Below, piece by piece: positions 47,813-59,338 of a stretch of DNA of 64,000 nt. The notes beneath the pieces were generated by a model, which worked only from the letters and a program-made list of their open reading frames with translations, did not search any database and was not told where the DNA came from. The stretch spans positions 31,977-95,976 of the forward strand of contig JASAND010020050.1 of NCBI GenBank assembly GCA_030248195.1. Direction: 5' to 3'. Source of the stretch: Trissonchulus latispiculum (taxonomy: Eukaryota > Nematoda > Enoplea > Enoplida > Ironidae). The position numbers and the translations under genes are program-made. Numbering within the stretch: position 1 is the stretch's first letter; each line of letters opens with the position of its first letter.

Positions 47813-50039
47813 CATGTATATATATACATATATATATATGTGCATGTATATATCAGAAATCGCTGCATAAAATGCAATGCACTCAAGTAATTTAGAAGTG
47901 GATTTACAAAGCCAACTACAGCAAATCGCCTAAAAGCCTGGTTTGTAGAACCTGTTTTCGTGTGGCCCGGCTGGTCGAAGAGGTTTCTACGAGGCCATCC
48001 AACAACATAACTTACTTTCCGCGTTGCTGAGTTATGCAATCCGCAATCCTAGATACTATGGATTACGATCATAGAATAACGTAGGGGGATGGGGTGCAGA
48101 CTCCCTCAGACCGACAAAAAGAGTAGTAGTAGATTAAACTCGCTGTTTCTGCTAAGTTCGGGGCAGACCCCCTTAAAATTTTGGAGTTTTTCAGTGGTAG
48201 ACCGCTCGCCGAAGTCGGAGTAGACCCCCCAGAATCGGACCCCGTGTTTTAATGTATGATTAGAATAACTGAACTACATGAAATTTACCTGCTCAAAAAT
48301 ATTAACATGCCATGTGAGCAAGTGAGCAATGTGTAGAAATTAGTGAAATGAACTATAGTCCTGTACCCAGAAAAGAAACTGGCAAGTTCTCGACTATGAT
48401 TAGTCATTTTATTTCAATTCTATTTTTATTCCCAATTTCAACCTTCCTAAATCTGTGCTGACTTCCGAGGCCGTCGCTTTCATATGGTCAAAGCCAAACA
48501 GAAGTTGAATCTGAATCGAGAAATAGGAACCAGAAAGAGAACAGGAAACTGACAAATATTGGTCCCTCCTCTTACGATGAAAACAGCCGAGGACATTGCT
48601 TTATAGATAACTAAATTATTCGGGACGGACCTAACCCGGTCTGGGTTGAGACATTAATGATAATGACCCCCAGTCTTTGCAAGTTCAAAATTGACCCAGT
48701 GTTCAAGTACCTTAAATCGGTCATCGTATGACAACGATAACTCAGACTAAACGGTAAAATAAGAACCAAAATAGCTAAGACTGTTCTTACTCAGTAAAGC
48801 ATTTGTCCACAGCTTCCTTAGCCTTTCGACCTTTTCCTTCCGCCTCAGACTTGTGAGATTCTTTTGCTGCCTTCAATTTTTCCTTCAAACAGCCCTTGAA
48901 GGATTCAAATTGACCTCTGCATTCCGGACTTCCACCTTCGCTAAACTGAAATTATCCAGGACAGAAAATTATATGACATATCTGTACTTGTTTTAAATGT
49001 GCGTGACTATGTATCAGATTAAGTTATTCAGTCCCATTTATAACATAACTCACTAAAAAAGGCAGGGGTTATAAGTAAATTTTTCGTGCAAATATTTGTG
49101 GCGATGTTACTGTGCAAACCTATTCTTTATGCAACTTTCTCACCAGATAGCTTTGCACCGGTGTGCTGTTGGTCCGAAATGCATGGGTTGTATCTTGCAA
49201 ATCTTGTAATATGTTAGCATACACACTTGTGTACTAGGTGCTAGAGCATTTCTGTGCCTTTGTCGGGCCTGGCCCAGCCCGCGGGCCGACAAATTTATTA
49301 ACCGCGGGCCTGAGCGGACCGACGCGGACCCGATCGACTCTAAGAACATGTTGTGAAAGCACTAAAATTAGCTAAACATTTAGGGTAAAACAGGGTAATA
49401 AGGGACAAAAACGTTTTGGATTTAATGAGATTTCACTAAGCTGCAACTTTGAATAACACTAAATTCAAACTTTAAATTGCACTATGTCATGAACTTCAGC
49501 AATATTTTAGGAATTAGTAATTAGTAATGTAGGAATAAATTTGATGCAAGTTATGTGGTTGTCCACATAAAGCTTGCAATACTCGCAGATGAATTTCTGC
49601 ATTTGAACATGGACATTTTCAATAGTTGCGTATTACAATCAGTTTTGGTTTCGTTTAGTTGCGGGATACTGTTTACATATCAATTTCGGTTTCGGCGTGT
49701 TCATTTTTGCAAATTTGCAAAAGGCAGGTCAATTGTTAGATTCACTTTTAACTAACTTCTGGCTTGGATATTTGGAGTGAAATTATAGTAAATTGGAGCA
49801 AAATATCTCATAAGTCTAAATATAGAATGTAAAAGCTCGCGCCCGCAGCAGGTCCATTGTAGCAGCACGAGCACGTTACAATTAGCGGATTTAGCAGACT
49901 CTGCACGATACATTAATATACTGATGTTGCATAAGTACGTTGCCTGTTATGTAGTGAAAAATGGAAAATGCTTTGACTTTGAGGAACCTACCTGAACCAG
50001 AAATATAGCAGCAACAGATGCGACCACAAGAAAGTTCAT
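45278..50039 (-). CDS. Gene A: secreted 22-cysteine protein, five exons, paralogue of Gene B
   Basis: CDS join, minus strand: 50039-49992, 48945-48791, 47423-47178, 46195-45995, 45782-45278. This gives 1155 nt and 384 residues. Introns are GT-AG with phases 0, 2, 2, 2 (donors GTAGGT, GTAAGA, GTATAA, GTTAGT). Exon 1 is a 16-residue leader (MNFLVVASVAAIFLVQ). Exons 2-5 carry 3, 3, 6 and 10 cysteines, matching Gene B: NGC opens exon 3, CKALGEC is in exon 4, KFMEDACDC in exon 5. Unlike Gene B, exon 3 has a Gly/Pro stretch (GGGPPPGGP) and exon 5 has Gly-rich linkers, one of six consecutive Gly, between cysteine pairs. The product is probably an extracellular, disulphide-stabilised helical protein. 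No known family is recognised. A TATA box and initiator lie upstream. Intron 4 begins next to exon 5 with an AAT microsatellite. Confidence 0.87.
45801..45868. repeat. (AAT)n microsatellite in Gene A intron 4
   Basis: About 22 ATA/AAT units, only about 20 bp upstream (in gene sense) of the exon 5 acceptor, in the place of the polypyrimidine tract and branch point. Confidence 0.9.
46765..46975. repeat. Cluster of interlocking inverted repeats in Gene A intron 3
   Basis: Variants of gctacatttattaatgtagc and its flank cgaaa/tttcg recur about seven times in both orientations, so any neighbour can pair with any other. A 10-bp direct repeat ttaattccgc lies on either side (46719-46728 and 46974-46983) and may be a target duplication. 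Confidence 0.7.
47600..47695. repeat. Consecutive palindromes in Gene A intron 2
   Basis: Three palindromes in 95 bp: cttaagcttaag (47600-47611), a 26-bp near-perfect one centred on atgcgt (47621-47646), and a 26-bp perfect one, ctatatcgtaacg mirrored (47670-47695). Confidence 0.75.
47749..47812. repeat. (TA)n(TG)n microsatellite in Gene A intron 2
   Basis: An alternating TA run is followed directly by a TG run. Further TA/TG remnants extend to about 47850. Confidence 0.9.
48071..48257 (-). mobile_element. Short repeat element (ggggtctacc family), copy 2, in Gene A intron 2
   Basis: Inverted copy of 33331-33647 with both termini retained (atagaataacg at the left, the complement of tacattaaaacacggggtc at the right) but about 130 bp shorter inside. 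Confidence 0.65.
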
Positions 50040-50124
50040 GACTGGATGCAGAAGCAAAGTCTCAAAAACTTGCCAAGGCGAAAATGGAAAGAACGTAGAG
50101 AAGATTGGATAAGAGCAGCTGAAG

Positions 50125-50163
50125 GACTGATAGTTCCTAGATAAAGTTGGTCCCTCTTTTATA
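50125..50163 (-). promoter_or_regulatory. Gene A core promoter: TATAAAAG plus TCAGTC initiator
   Basis: On the minus strand TATAAAAG (50163-50156) is followed about 35 bp downstream by TCAGTC (50130-50125), which matches the arthropod initiator TCAGT. Transcription would start near 50128, leaving a 5' leader of about 90 nt before the Gene A start codon. Confidence 0.65.
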
Positions 50164-50169
50164 CTCAGA

Positions 50170-53080
50170 AATTGTCATCTAGATTACTTCTTGCTATCAG
50201 CTGACAATGGAGGCGATCAAACTAACATTTTAACTTTCAACCTTCAGAACTGTTTTCCAGTTTTTAACAAAGATTCAGTATTAGCCCCCATAAAAGCTTA
50301 GCAATTTTGCTATTATAGAACATGTGACATCCGAAGAAAACTCGTGCAAATGGCGAAACTCTTTTGGGAGTAATTTTTTGCCTATCTTAAAATTTAATCT
50401 CAATCTAACACTGGGAAACAGTTTGATGCCAAAAAATTGGTTTCCACCCATTAACACCCACAGTGACGTTGAAAGTTCTAAACAGCAAGCTTTTAGATGC
50501 AACAGGATTCTGAGCATTTGACAACTTTTAATTTTGTTCGACATTTTAGAAAGATTCGAGTACAAATTTGCTATCGCTATGTCTCTTTTTATATAAAGTC
50601 CGTTACATACATTTCAAGTCCGACATTGGAAAAATAGAAAATTTACAGTACCAATGATTTTATTTAAGAAGTTCAGCAAAGCAGGAGCTTGCTCCCAGTT
50701 GTGTAAAGCATTAACAGAAGAACTTTCCATTCGATTTGACCTATGACAGATTCAACTAAGCAACAGCCAACTGTTACCACATGGGAAGTTTCAGCAGTGC
50801 GGCACTGATAAAATATACAACTTGCCTATCCTTGACTTATGCCTAATCTTGTGTTTTAATCAAAGTTTCCAAAGTTTTGCAACAGGAATGGTGCAACTTG
50901 TCTATAATTGACGACTACCAGGAAACTGATAATGTTGATTTTGTAAAATACGTGAACATTAGCAGAATCTCTAGTATTTGACTTGTTGGACGCTCCAGAC
51001 ATCCAGACGTAGAGAGAGTGAAACAAGTTGGCCCGAACGAAGACTGATAAGACATGACAGAAGTTCAATGGAGTTTCTTAGACTATAATTGCAAATCCAA
51101 GTACAAATAACTCAAGAGAAGGCGGAGATTTTGTAACGTAAACCTGGAGCTTCAATAGTTTAGCAGAGCTTGATCCAAGACAAATTTTGCAATTGAATAA
51201 TAATAGGTCTACAAAGGAATATTGCCCCCCTTTTGGGGCCAACTAGTTTAATTAATTTTTGAAAATTTAGAATTTAATACCATGTTAAATTTTAAATATT
51301 CGAAAATTAATTAAAACATCTTAAAGGCGTAAATCAAAATTCTAATTCCACAATTATATACAGAGTTTAATACATTTAATATTTATTAAGGTACTTAGTA
51401 GCACGGGTCCAAAAATTTGGACCCGGGTACCCGGTACTATCCGAAGCTCTATGTCGGGTAATTGCGACACTACCCGGGTACCCGAGCACTTTCGGATACC
51501 CAAGAAATTTTAGCCCATTTTTCGTATTTGGCCATTTTGAAATTTAATGTTTTCAGGGGTTTAATTCACATTGAGCTTAGATTAGATGGATATTCACATC
51601 TAAGTTATTTTAAAGAGTTTTAAAGCCATAAAATGGATTATAGGGACCTTTAACTAATTGTCACGGTATCAGAACTGATGCTGGTACAGACGACATTGGT
51701 TTTATTTTGTGACCGCGCTCAGGTCAGCAATTTTCCGAGTTTCGTACCACCGTTGTGCTGTCCCCTTCGTCTAACCTTTGAATGCAAACAAATTTCAGAA
51801 AGCATTTGGATTATCAGAGCAAATCCCATAACAAAATTTGGCTAACGTCAACTGCTTGTCTTTGGAACTTGGAACAGCATAAAAGGCAGCAAACAAGTGA
51901 AAGCTGCACGAAGTACTATTAGTTTTAAGTAGTTTCTTTTCGTCTCCTTTTACGTAATTTCTTAATGAGACCACATAGCCTCGCCTTGGACCAACAGCCA
52001 CGACAGCAACAACGACGATGACAACAGCAACAACAGCAGCATCAACACCAACAACTGCAACTGCTACAACAGCAACAACACCTATCCAGGAGCCCCCCAC
52101 GCACACCAGGGGTTACCAGGCGAGTGGTAAGCACAAACCCAAAGTATGTTAGTTTAATTTATTTCTATTAAAGACACAAGGCTTGGGGGGGTGGAAAAGG
52201 TCCCCCGGGTCTCTGTCTTATTAAAATTTGTTTAAATATTTACCACGTCACGGCTGTAAAGCTCTACGCAACACAACAGGCTGATCAGATTGGGCGAATG
52301 TACCATCTGCATCAATCGGCCGCAAACATGAGACTTTTGATCCTAAGGATCCCTCAACAAATTACAATGTTTAGTTTTTCAAACGGGCCAGCTGACACCG
52401 GACTTTAGCAATCCTCCTTCCCGCCTATGTCAATTAATTGTCCGAGAGGTAAGGGGCGGCCGCCTTCGGGTGGAGCTACCGAGGTGCGTTCAGCACATAG
52501 ACGGTGATGGACAAATCTCAAGCCTTGGTAATCGCCTCGGGTAATTGTGAAGGCAATTATTCGGTGTCAGCCAATTACCCTTCCCCAATAGTCAAAATTT
52601 AAAATTATCGTGGCTGACGCTACTTCTAACCGGTGCACATCCAACTGGAGTGGGGCGTACGGAAAAAATAAAATGTCATGCATAAAAAAACTAAATTTTT
52701 GTGATCGGATACAACATTTTTACTGACAAGAAATGTAAAATTTTAAACTCATTCAGTGCCAGAAAAATACATTTGGATTTTTATTTTAAGAAATAGATTG
52801 ACTTATGTGTTGTGATTTGTGTTTACATTTTCCATTAGATTAATTTTATAACTTTTTACCTGAAAACAATAAATACTTTCCAATTTCCTTTCCCTCTCCC
52901 TTTCCTTTTACTTTTGGACTAACTTTACTAAACGTAAAACTAATGACAGCGGCAAGACCCTCAGAATTTTTATTAAACTTTCACTTTTACTTTACATTTA
53001 TTAACTATTACTTGAAATAAATTCATTTAATGTCGTTACGATCCCACTGCATCCGAAGAAAGTCCGAAAGAAAGAAAGTA
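50170..53080. other. Intergenic between Gene A and the tRNA array
   Basis: No gene was recognised. It includes a patch of acccgggtacccg palindromes (51418-51490) and an imperfect CAA/ACA trinucleotide run (51998-52085) that produces a Val/Ala-rich frame on the minus strand and a Thr/Ala-rich one on the plus strand. I do not call either. Confidence 0.4.
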
Positions 53081-53298
53081 AAGAAAAAGACCCTTGTAAA
53101 ATTTGGTCTATTTACAACCTTCTGTCGTCGACTGAAATGTGAGCCCGATCAACCCTTGCTTCAGTCTTATCAACTTTATTACCGCAAGCGCTAATTTTGC
53201 AATACAATTCAATGAAAGCAACAATCAATTGAACCAATCTCGCATCCGCTGCTTTCCAAATCTACAGTGAATGCAGCGAGTATGCAATCATCGCAGAA

Positions 53299-53371
53299 GC
53301 CCGGTTAGCTCAGTCGGTAGAGCACAGGACTCTTAATCCTGGGGTCGTGGGTTCGAGCCCCACATCGGGCG
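53299..53371 (+). tRNA. tRNA-Lys(CTT), array copy 1
   Basis: 73-nt perfect cloverleaf: acceptor gcccggt/atcgggc, D-arm gctc/gagc, anticodon stem cagga/tcctg with loop ctcttaa (anticodon CTT at 53332-53334), T-stem gtggg/cccac, discriminator G. TTTT at 53379-53382 is the Pol III terminator. It decodes AAG. Confidence 0.97.
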
Positions 53372-53474
53372 GTATTGATTTTGCAAGTCTTTACTGTACT
53401 GTATTTTAATTGTCCTGACCACTGCAATATTCATCGGAACATATCAGGTGAAAACTGGAAGAGGAAACGTCTCA

Positions 53475-54165
53475 ATAACGACTTACTCACCACTATCCAC
53501 GGCGGTTGCCTGGATACAACTTGAAACTTGAAACAATCAACTTGAAAATGATACTTGGCCTTGAGACATCAGCCTGGCCGCTGTTCACAGAATTCAGGAC
53601 AAAATAGCCTATTCATATTCGACTTACGAATGCAATCCCACGGTAGAGGGTTTTTTCAGCACGGCTTTTCAGGAACCAGATGTTTGCTGGCAGCTGCCGC
53701 GTAAAACGAACGGTTCGTTAAAATGTAAAACTGACGCAACCGAACTGGAGGTTTGAATAATTAGTAGGGCGCTGTCAACATTTCTTGGGATCTTTTCATG
53801 AAAGAGTTAAACGAGAATACTAAATCTACTCTTTTCAAGAGTTATAAACTAAAGGCTCGAACTCAAGTTTGACACAAGTTAAACGTTTCAATAACGACTT
53901 ACTCACCACTATCCACGGCGGTTGCCTGGATACAACTTGAAACTTGAAACAATCAACTTGAAAATGATACTTGGCCTTGAGACATCAGCCTGGCCGCTGT
54001 TCACAGAATTCAGGACAAAATAGCCTATTCATATTCGACTTACGAATGCAATCCCACGGTAGAGGGTTTTTTCAGCACGGCTTTTCAGGAACCAGATGTT
54101 TGCTGGCAGCTGCCGCGTAAAACGAACGGTTCATTAAAATGTAAAACTGACGCAACCTTTTCATG
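53475..54165 (+). repeat. Internal direct duplication within array unit 1
   Basis: The spacer segment beginning ataacgacttactcaccac occurs at 53475 and again at 53891, a 416-bp shift, with near-identity over about 270 bp. It accounts for unit 1 being longer than 832 bp. Confidence 0.8.
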
Positions 54166-54504
54166 AAAGAGTTAAACGAGAATACTAAATCTGCTCTTTT
54201 CAAGAGTAAGAAACTAAAGGCTCAAACTCAAGTTTGACACAAGTTAAACCTGATCAGAGAAATCAGTATAACTGCTGCAAACATTAAAGAAAAAGACCCT
54301 TGGAAAGTTTGGTCTATTTACAAGCTTCTGTCGTCGACTGAAATATGAGCCCGATCAACCCTTGCTTCAGTCTTATCAACTTTATTACCGCAAGCGCTAA
54401 TTTTGCAGTACAATTCAATGAAAGCAACAATGTATTGAACCAAGCGCGCATCCGCTGCTTTCCAAATCTACAGTGATTGCCGCGAGTGCGCAAACATCTC
54501 AGAA

Positions 54505-54577
54505 GCCCGGTTAGCTTAGTCGGTAGAGCACAGGACTCTTAATCCTGGGGGCGTGGGTTCAAGCCCCTCTTCGGGCT
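54505..54577 (+). pseudogene. Degenerate tRNA-Lys(CTT), array copy 2
   Basis: Anticodon CTT is kept, but the D-stem reads gctta, the T-stem has a T-T mismatch (gtggg/ccctc), position 7/66 of the acceptor is T-T, and the discriminator is T instead of G. Identical to copy 3, so the two were duplicated together after the damage. Confidence 0.75.
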
Positions 54578-54889
54578 TTATTGATTTTGCAAGTTTTCAA
54601 TCTTACTGTACTATATATTAATTGTTCTGACCACTGCAATATTCATCGGAACATATCAGATGCGGCGTAAAACGAACGGTTCATTAAAATGTAAAACTGA
54701 CGCAACCGAACTGGAGGTTTGAATAATTAGTAGGGCGCTGTCAACATTTCTTGGGATCTTTTCATGAAAGAGTTAAACGAGAATACTAAATCTACTCTTT
54801 TCAAGAGTTAGAAACTAAAGGCTCAAACTCAAGTTTGACACAAGTTAAACCTGATCAGAGAAATCAGTATAACTGCTGCAAACTTTAAA

Positions 54890-55664
54890 CAAGTTACCCT
54901 TTAAAAGGGGAATAATACCGCCGTAGAGTTTGGAATTTATGTGTTCAACGATTTGTTTGTTTTCATCATATTGTTCATAGTATGATCTTAGTGTACGGTG
55001 ACGTTAGCTTTTGACTAAAGTTTCAACTCCCCGACATTTGCCGTCTCTGAGTCACAAGAATGGGGGTATTTTATTGCCATTTGCCATTGCCAATTATGAA
55101 ACTAAAATTCTACCGGAAGAAGGATTCGATCTGTGTCGGGACCAGCGCCAAGCGGACACCCTAGCCACTACACTACTCTGACAATAACGTTTCTATTGAG
55201 TAAACTGCGAGAGAGAAAATTATCATTTATCCATATGTTTATTTTAAACAATTTATTTTATCTAAATTCTAAAGCAAAGCAAACACTAATGAAATAAATA
55301 CGGTGCAAGCTCAAACTCAGTCTTAGCACACGAAAATTGTAACAACAGTTTTAGCTATTTATTGATCTGTTAAACCCTGCCAATCAAGTGACAGGCAAAT
55401 AACGCCCGATTTTCGGTAGTATGAGAAAAGGCAGAGAGTGATCGTTTGCAAAACAATTTACAGGGCATTGAAAATGAACTAAATCGACTGTAATGATGCT
55501 CTAAAAATTGCAAAATCTTAGAAAAATTGTTGGGCAAAAAAACCTGCGTTAACAGGGACATGTGTTGAAGATAGGACGGAAATCCTCCGAGCCAAGCAAC
55601 TTACATGCAAAAGATATGAATTCAGATGGGTCAACCCATACAAGTATACCGCCTCCGGCGGTAT
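54890..55664. mobile_element. About 775-bp insertion in array unit 2
   Basis: It interrupts the spacer between the usual aactttaaa and the next unit start. The left edge reads aagttaccctttaaaagggg and ataccgcc; the right edge is the palindrome tataccgcctccggcggtata (near 55645-55665). Part of it recurs in unit 3, split by a retroelement. No coding potential or family is recognised. Confidence 0.6.
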
Positions 55665-55880
55665 AAAAAAGAACCTTGGAAAATTTGGTCTATTTACAAG
55701 CTTCTGTCGTCGACTGAAATATGAGTCCGATCAACCCTTGCTTCAGTCTTATCAACTTTATTACCGCCAACGCTAATTTTGTAATACAATTCAATGAAAG
55801 CAACAATGTATTGAACCAATCGCGCATCCGCTGCTTTCCAAATCTACAGTGATTGCCGCGAGTGCGCAAACATCTCAGAA

Positions 55881-55953
55881 GCCCGGTTAGCTTAGTCGGT
55901 AGAGCACAGGACTCTTAATCCTGGGGGCGTGGGTTCAAGCCCCTCTTCGGGCT
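55881..55953 (+). pseudogene. Degenerate tRNA-Lys(CTT), array copy 3
   Basis: Same sequence as copy 2, including the T-stem mismatch and T discriminator, with anticodon CTT intact. Probably not a good aminoacylation substrate. Confidence 0.75.
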
Positions 55954-56319
55954 TTATTGATTTTGCAAGTTTTCAATCTTACTGTACTATATTTTAATTG
56001 TTCTGACCACTGCAATATTCATCGGAACATATCAGATGCGGCGTAAAACGAACGATTCATTAAAATGTAAAACTGACGCAACCGAACTGGAGGTTTGAAT
56101 AATTAGTAGGGCGCTGTCAACATTTCTTGGGATCTTTTCATGAAAAAGTTAAACGAGAATACTAAATCTACTCTTTTCAAGAGTTATAAACTAAAGGCTC
56201 GAACTCAAGTTTGACACAAGTTGAACCTGATCAGACAAATCAGTATAACTGCTGCAAACTTTAAACAAGTTACCCTTTAAAAGGGGAATAATACCGCCGT
56301 AGAGTTTGGAATTTATGTG

Positions 56320-57990
56320 TTTTGCGATAATGTGTGCTTTTGCCATGTATGAGGCAGGATAGTAACATTAATCTCCTGACTGACAGCAAGTCTTGCTCAT
56401 TTGCATATCTTGCCTGTTTCTATGCAAATTAAGAATGCATCTTATAAGGTGTCACTGTGGTTACATTCTCACTTCATTGTTTATTATTCTGACCGTTTCC
56501 TGCGTCCCTTTTCGACCACCTATTTTGGCTGTCTACCCAACCCTCCCCCCCCCCACCATACCTTCTGCATTTCGACTGTTTCAGAGCATGAGTGATGACG
56601 ACACTCAGCGGCAACAGCTGCATGAACTCATAGAGCAAATCAGCCGGTCCAAGCAGGCTGTGCCTGAACCGTCAACTTGTCAGGGCGATCCCCCGCCCAC
56701 TACTTCTTCGCACAAAACTCGCCACCACAAGTCCAAGCAAGCTCGCTGCTACTCTAGCTCCTCCACCGCCTCTAGCACTGATGACTCTAGCAGTTCTAGT
56801 TCGACGGATTCCAGTAGCAAAAAGAAGTGGAAGAAACGCACAAAGCCCAGTAAACTGCCGAAGGCTTCGGATACTAATTTACTATCCTACTCTCAAATGC
56901 AGTATGAGGTCTGTTGCTCTTTAATTCTTTTACTCCTACTAAATACTTTATTTCTTCCGTGTTCTATGTACTACTTTATTAACTTTCTCTATAACTGCCC
57001 TCGGCAATGCCTTTACGCTTATTGACAGGGTTTTTCTGTTCTTCTGAATGCAGTTATGTCACAGTTTTATTTTTCCAGATCAACGAGGAAGTCCTATTCT
57101 TGCTCCACGGCGCCAAGAAAAAGATGAAATCAAAAAAGCGAAACGACTGGTTCGGAAGGCTGCCCCAAGCTTGCCGATCGTCAGCAGACTCTGCTGATTG
57201 GCAACTCCTATGGTTGGGACGTGGTCCGCGCCATGGATAAAGCAGTATCCTGAAATCGCTCCCTCCGGACAAGATGAAAACCCTTCAGAATGCCATCAAA
57301 GTGGTTAAGCCCAACCTTCGTCAGCGTCTCAGCCGCCCAACCCGCCCTTTCGGCAGAGGGGAGCAGGCAACAGGGCAGCTCTGCTCCCCGGAAACCTTGG
57401 GAAATTCCCACGTAGCGGAAACGGCGCCGGGAAGTGCTTTGGCTGCGGAGCCTATGGTCATTTCAAACCACAATGCCCGTTCAATCCCTCTGGCTCCTGC
57501 ACCGCCCCGCCGGCGGACCCAGTCCTGTCCCAGAACCAAGCGTCAGCGGCACCACCTGAACAGTCTCAAGATGACATCGTCAAAGGTAATTTTAACATTG
57601 AAACATTGATTTCGCTACATGCCACTAATGCAGAGAACGGGATCTTTAGTGGGAATCTTAAAAACTGTAAACCTTTCTGGGAATCATTAAATGTGCATCC
57701 TATTATTCTCTCTACGGTGCTTTACGGTCACCAAATTCCTTTCGCAACTCAGCCCTGTTTTTTCTTCATATAAATCACCTTGCGGCAGTCTACTTTCGTC
57801 AAAATGAGATAAAACTTGGAGGAACAAAGGTTGTTAGCTTTTCTCTCCACTTGCGTGAATCCTCTCAGCGCCACGCTCGTTCGAATAAGCTCAGTTTTTT
57901 AGATTCTTTATCTGAATACCTTTGTCCCTGCCTCAGAGTTGAGGTGCAAAGCTCTTATCGCTACTTGGTTGCGATTGTTTTTCATATTTG
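56320..57990 (+). pseudogene. DIRS-like retrotransposon fragment (gag and start of RT) inside array unit 3
   Basis: A frame from MSDDDTQRQQ (56588) with a Ser-rich and basic segment runs to 56908. A 170-bp GT-AG stretch (56909-57078) or a frameshift follows, then INEEVLFLLHGAKKK. Broken frames continue through GWDVVRAMDK to a CCHC zinc knuckle, C-x2-C-x4-H-x4-C (57435-57476), then FWESLNVHPIIL and GHQIPF (57674-57740), which resemble the region just before reverse transcriptase in DIRS-type tyrosine-recombinase retrotransposons. It breaks off before any RT catalytic motif. It lies within the insertion shared by units 2 and 3, so it arrived later. Confidence 0.65.
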
Positions 57991-57994
57991 TCAG

Positions 57995-58225
57995 TGATTA
58001 GTTCGGTGACGTTAGCTTTGACTAAAGTTTCAACTCCCCACTTTGCCTTCTGAGTCACAGATGGGGGTTTTTGCCTTGCCTTGCCAATAGAAACTAAAAT
58101 TCTACCGGAAGAGGTTCGATTGTGTCGGGACCAGCGCCGGCACCACACCAACTACTATGCGAGAGAGTATCCAAACAAAGCAACACAATGAAATAAATAC
58201 GGTGAAGCTCAAACTAGTCTTAGAA
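57995..58225. mobile_element. Right-hand remnant of the unit 2/3 insertion
   Basis: Parallels 54995-55330 (ggtgacgttagctt, caactcccc, gggaccagcgcc in the same order) but with many small deletions spread along it, so it is about 100 bp shorter. Its left-hand partner is at 56265-56320, before the retroelement. Confidence 0.65.
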
Positions 58226-58435
58226 AACCCTTGGAAAATTAGGTCTATTTACAAGCTTCTGTCGTCGACTGAAATATGAGCCCGATCAACCATTGCTCCA
58301 GTCTTATCAGCTTTACTACCGCAAGCGCTAATTTTGTAATACAAGTCAATGCAAGCAACAATGTATTGAAACAATCTCGCATCCGCTGCTTTCCAAACCC
58401 ACAGTGATTGCCGCGAGTGTGCAATCATCGCAGAA

Positions 58436-58508
58436 GCCCGGTTAGCTCAGTCGGTAGAGCACAGGACTCTTAATCCTGGGGTCGTGGGTTCGAGCCCCAC
58501 ATCGGGCG
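58436..58508 (+). tRNA. tRNA-Lys(CTT), array copy 4
   Basis: Identical to copy 1 over all 73 nt, with the TTTT terminator about 8 nt downstream. Confidence 0.97.
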
Positions 58509-59265
58509 GTATTGATTTTGCAAGTTTTCAATCTTACTGTATTGTATTTTAATTGTCCTGACCACTGCAATATTCATCGGAACATATTAGATGAACACTG
58601 GGACAGGAAACGTCTCAGTAACGAGTTACTCACCACTATCCACGGCGGTTAGCTGGACACAGTTTCTCTATTGGAAAATGATACTTGTCCTTGAGACATC
58701 AGCCTGGCCGCTGTTCACAGAATTCAGGACAACAGCCCATTCAGATTCGACCTAATGAAAGCAATCCCACGGTCGAGCCTTTGTCCAGCCCGGCTTTTCA
58801 GTAACTAGATGTCTGCTGACAGTATGCTCCGAAAAACAAATAATTCATTAATATCTAAAACTGACTCAAGCGAACTGGAGGTTTGAATAATTAGTAGGGC
58901 GCTGTCAACATTTCTTGGGACGTTTTCATGAAAGAGTTAAACGAGCACTACTAAATCTACTCTTTTCAGGAGTTAGAAACTAAAAGCTCAAGATCAAATT
59001 TGACACAACTTAAACCTGATCAGAGAAATCAGTATAACTGCTGCAAACTTTAAAAAACCCTTGGAAAATCTGGTCTATTTACAAGCTTCTGTCGTCGACT
59101 GAAATATGAGCCCGATCAACCATTGCTCCAGTCTTATCAGCTTTACTACCGCAAGCGCTAATTTTGTAATACAAGTCAATGCAAGCAACAATGTATTGAA
59201 ACAATCTCGCATCCGCTGCTTTCCAAACCCACAGTGATTGCCGCGAGTGTGCAAGCATCGCAGAA

Positions 59266-59338
59266 GCCCGGTTAGCTCAGTCGGTAGAGCACAGGACTCT
59301 TAATCCTGGGGTCGTGGGTTCGAGCCCCACATCGGGCG
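59266..59338 (+). tRNA. tRNA-Lys(CTT), array copy 5
   Basis: Identical to copy 1, intact cloverleaf, CTT anticodon, downstream TTTT. Confidence 0.97.

Noticed and set aside
51795..52106. Val/Ala-rich minus frame and Thr/Ala-rich plus reading near 52 kb
   Set aside because: They reflect an imperfect CAA/ACA trinucleotide run. A GTAAGC donor-like site follows on the plus strand, but no partner exon was found.
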